From Corynebacterium sp. (GTDB taxonomy: Bacteria; Actinomycetota; Actinomycetes; Mycobacteriales; Mycobacteriaceae), in contig JAUMZY010000002.1 of NCBI GenBank assembly GCA_030527885.1, positions 1 through 64,000 on the forward strand: DNA of 64,000 nt, written 5' to 3'. Shown piece by piece: positions 61,355 through 64,000 of the stretch. A model generated the notes under the pieces. The model made no database searches, was not told the origin of the DNA, and saw only the letters and a list, made by a program, of their open reading frames with translations. Each line of letters starts with the position of its first letter. Position 1 is the first letter of the stretch. Made by a program: the position numbers and the translations under genes.

Positions 61355-62227
61355 ATGACTATTCGAGTGAATCGTGAACCAGCCCAACCTTTGAAGGGCG
61401 GCGTCATCATGGACGTCGTCACCCCGGAGCAAGCAAAGATAGCTGAGGCCGCCGGCGCCGCTGCCGTCATGGCCCTAGAGCGCGTCCCTGCGGACATTCG
61501 CGCCCAGGGTGGGGTGGCCCGCATGTCGGATCCGGGCATGATCGCCGAAATTCAGGAGGCCGTGTCCATCCCAGTGATGGCGAAGGCCCGCATTGGGCAC
61601 TTCATGGAAGCCCAGATCCTGGAGGAGCTCAAGATCGACTTCATTGATGAATCAGAGGTGCTCACCCCTGCTGATTATGTCAACCACATCAACAAGTGGG
61701 ACCTCAAAGTGCCGGTGTTGTGTGGCGCCACGAACTTGGGTGAAGCACTGCGCCGCATCCTGGAAGGCGCCGCCATGATTCGCTCCAAGGGTGAGGCTGG
61801 CACGGGTGACGTGTCCGAGGCAGTGCGCCACCTGCGCAACATCCTCAACGAGATCAATCGGTTGCGCACTCTGGATCGCAATGAACTGTACGTTGCCGCT
61901 AAAGAACTGCAGGCGCCGTACGAGTTGGTGCAGGAAGTCGCCGAAACCGGCAAGCTGCCGGTGCCAATGTTCGTCGCCGGTGGCGTGTCCACCCCGGCCG
62001 ATGCAGCCTTGGTGCTGCAAATTGGGGCGGAAGGTGTGTTCGTGGGCTCGGGTATCTTCAAGTCCGAGAACCCCCAAAAGCGCGCCGAAGCCATCGTTGA
62101 GGCAGCAAAGCACTATGACGATCCGGCGGTGATTGCCCGGGTGTCCCGCAATTTGGGCGAAGCCATGGTTGGCATCAATGTTTCCGATTTGCCGGCGCCG
62201 CACCGCTTGGCAGAGCGCGGCTGGTGA
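61355..62227 (+). CDS. pdxS: Pyridoxal 5'-phosphate synthase subunit PdxS
   Basis: 290 aa from the ATG at 61355. TIM-barrel enzyme making PLP from ribose 5-phosphate, glyceraldehyde 3-phosphate and ammonia supplied by PdxT. Landmarks: [54 protein letters not shown] with the first catalytic Lys in MAKARIG and [14 protein letters not shown], and [35 protein letters not shown]. pdxT, often next to it, does not follow here. A terminator ends the unit. Confidence 0.97.
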   Translation: MTIRVNREPAQPLKGGVIMDVVTPEQAKIAEAAGAAAVMALERVPADIRAQGGVARMSDPGMIAEIQEAVSIPVMAKARIGHFMEAQILEELKIDFIDESEVLTPADYVNHINKWDLKVPVLCGATNLGEALRRILEGAAMIRSKGEAGTGDVSEAVRHLRNILNEINRLRTLDRNELYVAAKELQAPYELVQEVAETGKLPVPMFVAGGVSTPADAALVLQIGAEGVFVGSGIFKSENPQKRAEAIVEAAKHYDDPAVIARVSRNLGEAMVGINVSDLPAPHRLAERGW

Positions 62228-62310
62228 TCGCCAGCTAGCTTATCGACGTATAACGCTTGGGATCAGGCCTGCAGTGATGTGATGTGCTTGGTGGCCTGAT
62301 AATCCCACCC

Positions 62311-62355
62311 AACTTAGCCATGGGGAGCTCCTTGCCCCATGGCTAAGTTCTATTT
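62311..62355 (+). terminator. Terminator after pdxS
   Basis: AACTTAGCCATGGGG / CCCCATGGCTAAGTT (15-bp perfect stem, 9-nt loop, 62311-62349) with CTATTTT after it. A separate short palindrome-like element AGCTTATCGACG sits at 62237-62248. 62356-62471 holds only the promoter region of the next gene. Confidence 0.92.
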
Positions 62356-62471
62356 TGGCTATATGTGGCGAAAAATTTATATTACTTAACACCCAGCTTA
62401 ACACCTCTTAATCGGTAAAGTCGCAGGTCAAAACGTTTGACCCCACGGTCTTTATCAGACACGATGAACTA

Positions 62472-63473
62472 ATGAGCTCATTGCGAAAAATCCTTGGTTC
62501 GACCATAGGTGTGATACTGGCAGGATCACTGGCCGCCTGCTCGGCAACCGGCGGCGCTGCCAATAATCGGGCCGATCAAACGTCGACAGGAGGCGGAGTA
62601 GACACCCCCCGCTACGTAGTCGCAATGGTGACACATGGAGCACCAGGAGATACCTTCTGGGACCTCGTCCGCAAAGGCGCCGAAGACGCCGCCAAGAAAA
62701 ACAACCTAGAACTACGCTATTCCAGCGACCCCCAAGCCCCCAACCAGGCAAATCTCGTACAAGCCGCCATCGACGCCAAAGTCGACGGCGTGGCAGTCAC
62801 CCTACCCAATGCGGACGCCCTGGGGCCCGTCGCAAAGCGAGCAACCGAAGCACAAATACCCACAGTCGCCCTCAACGCTGGCATGGACAGCTACCAAAAA
62901 TACGACATTTCCGCCTTCTTCGGGCAGGAAGAAAAAGTAGCCGGCACCCAAGCCGGCAAGCGACTCGCCCAGGAACAAGCCAAACACGTACTCTGCGTCA
63001 TCCACGAACAGGGCAATTCCTCCCAGGAAGCCCGCTGCGCCGGCGTCAAAGACGGCCTCGGGGCAGACGCAACCATGGAAATCCTCTACGTCAACGGCCA
63101 AGACCTCACCGCCGTGCAATCCACCATGCAGGCAAAACTCGCCCAAGATCCCGCCATTGATTGGGTCATGGGCCTGCAAGCACCCGTGGCTGTCCGCGCC
63201 GTCGACGCCGTGGCCGCCGCCGGCACCAGCACCAAAATCGCCACCTTCGACACCAACGCCGAACTTGTCGACGCCATCAAAACCAATAAAGTCGCCTGGG
63301 CAGTCGACCAACAACCATACCTCCAGGGTTATCTGGCCATTGACTCCCTATGGCTAGTCAAACGCAATGGCGCCGTCATGGGTGGCGGCCGGCCAGTCTA
63401 CACCGGCCCCAGCTTCGTGGACTCCACCAATGTAGACGCCATTGCCGAAGCAGCACAGAAAGGCCTGCGATGA
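62472..63473 (+). CDS. Sugar-type ABC transporter substrate-binding lipoprotein
   Basis: 333 aa. Signal peptide ending in lipobox LAAC (Cys22-23), then periplasmic-binding fold type I (Peripla_BP_4): VVAMVTHGAPGDTFWDLVRKGAEDAAKK, VDGVAVTLPNADALGPVAKRA, IPTVALNAGMD, VLCVIHEQGNSSQEARCAG. Related to ribose/inositol-type binding proteins. Substrate not determined. Overlaps the permease gene by four bases (ATGA). Confidence 0.9.
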   Translation: MSSLRKILGSTIGVILAGSLAACSATGGAANNRADQTSTGGGVDTPRYVVAMVTHGAPGDTFWDLVRKGAEDAAKKNNLELRYSSDPQAPNQANLVQAAIDAKVDGVAVTLPNADALGPVAKRATEAQIPTVALNAGMDSYQKYDISAFFGQEEKVAGTQAGKRLAQEQAKHVLCVIHEQGNSSQEARCAGVKDGLGADATMEILYVNGQDLTAVQSTMQAKLAQDPAIDWVMGLQAPVAVRAVDAVAAAGTSTKIATFDTNAELVDAIKTNKVAWAVDQQPYLQGYLAIDSLWLVKRNGAVMGGGRPVYTGPSFVDSTNVDAIAEAAQKGLR

Positions 63474-64000
63474 CCACCAGCACCGAAACCACCGACACTA
63501 CCGATGAAGCATCATCATCACCCCACCTCACCACCAGCACCGACGACCGATTACGCACCCGCACCGGCCTGAACCGGCTCATCCGCCGCCCCGAACTAGC
63601 CAGCCTGCTTGGCGCACTCGTCATCTTCACCCTTTTCATGGTCGTCGCCCCCGCCTTTAGGTCCCTGGACGCCTTCGCCACCGTCCTCTACGCCAGCTCC
63701 ACGCTCGGCATCGTCGCCCTGGCCGTCGGCATCCTCATGATCGGCGACGAGTTTGACCTTTCCTCCGGCGTCGCCGTCACCACCGCCGCCCTGGCAGCAA
63801 CCATGCTCAACTACAACTTCACCCTGAATTCCTGGGTGGGCGTGGTGCTCTCCCTCGGCATGGCACTCGGCATCGGCGCACTCAACGGCTACCTGGTCAT
63901 GCGCACCAAAATCGCCTCATTTCTCATCACTCTGGCGGCCTTCCTCATGCTGCAAGGCCTCAACCTGGCTGTAACCAAACTCATCACCGGCCAAGTAGCC
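63470..64000 (+). CDS. Sugar-type ABC transporter permease (partial)
   Basis: 177 codons in the window, cut at the right edge. Disordered Thr/Ser/Asp-rich N-terminus (about 1-40), then RbsC/BPD_transp_2-type TM segments: LLGALVIFTLFMVVAPAF, TLGIVALAVGILMIGDEFDLSSGVAVT with the family's EFDLS motif, and GALNGYLVMRTKIASFLITLAAF. Works with the binding protein upstream. The ATPase is expected beyond the edge. Confidence 0.9.
   Translation, partial: MTTSTETTDTTDEASSSPHLTTSTDDRLRTRTGLNRLIRRPELASLLGALVIFTLFMVVAPAFRSLDAFATVLYASSTLGIVALAVGILMIGDEFDLSSGVAVTTAALAATMLNYNFTLNSWVGVVLSLGMALGIGALNGYLVMRTKIASFLITLAAFLMLQGLNLAVTKLITGQVA

Noticed and set aside
61660..62203. Antisense ORFs across pdxS and across the sugar-binding protein gene
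   Set aside because: Mirror frames of well-conserved genes, no independent support.

Overview
The window reads as a Corynebacterium chromosome (moderate GC). Supporting signs are gyrA followed by a DUF3566 gene and a tRNA-Ile/tRNA-Ala pair, a divergent pdxR/pdxS pair with AAAGTGGTCTA-type boxes, leaderless promoters, and many TetR-controlled exporters. The species cannot be fixed from sequence alone.

Layout. 1-907: remnant of an IS3-family element. 1014-4969: MerR regulator, small secreted protein and an ABC-2 exporter whose promoter has the stretched 19-bp spacer typical of MerR targets. 5230-6242: likely remnant of a lactococcin-972-type bacteriocin locus. 6458-7832: DUF6918-like gene and an RHH/Doc-like toxin-antitoxin pair. 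7916-11152: gyrA, DUF3566 protein, tRNA-Ile, tRNA-Ala. 11136-47543: a complete-looking siphovirus prophage inserted in the 3' end of tRNA-Ala, bounded by 88-bp perfect direct repeats. 47656-51246: accessory DNA at the right prophage junction, with an orphan immunity-like gene, a frameshifted SDR gene with its TetR, and an AT-rich two-gene locus that I read as a type II Thoeris system (TIR ThsB carrying a nonsense codon, plus TM-macro ThsA). 51422-56467: TetR regulators with membrane proteins, several of them broken. 56499-59876: heterodimeric ABC exporter. 59864-62227: pdxR and pdxS. 62472-64000: start of a sugar-type ABC importer, cut by the window end.

The prophage is ordered as integrase, leftward lysogeny genes (GIY-YIG/DUF4041 protein, lipoprotein, ImmA-like peptidase, repressor), rightward early genes (Cro, antirepressor, small HTH proteins, replication initiator with internal iterons, RusA, a tandemly duplicated small-gene cluster), a possible late-control gene with promoter and terminator, HNH, terminase, portal, a MuF head protein with a C-terminal toxin-like domain and its likely immunity gene, scaffold, capsid, connectors, tail (with a -1 frameshift), tape measure, tail tip and fibres, a GH19-C39 endolysin and holins.

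The most interesting points are (a) the MuF-toxin/immunity pair in the prophage together with a close immunity paralogue in host DNA about 110 bp outside attR, and (b) the Thoeris-like locus next to it, whose TIR gene has an in-frame stop at codon 18. Four genes between 48 and 55 kb carry single-base disruptions, so either this region is decaying or the assembly needs checking.
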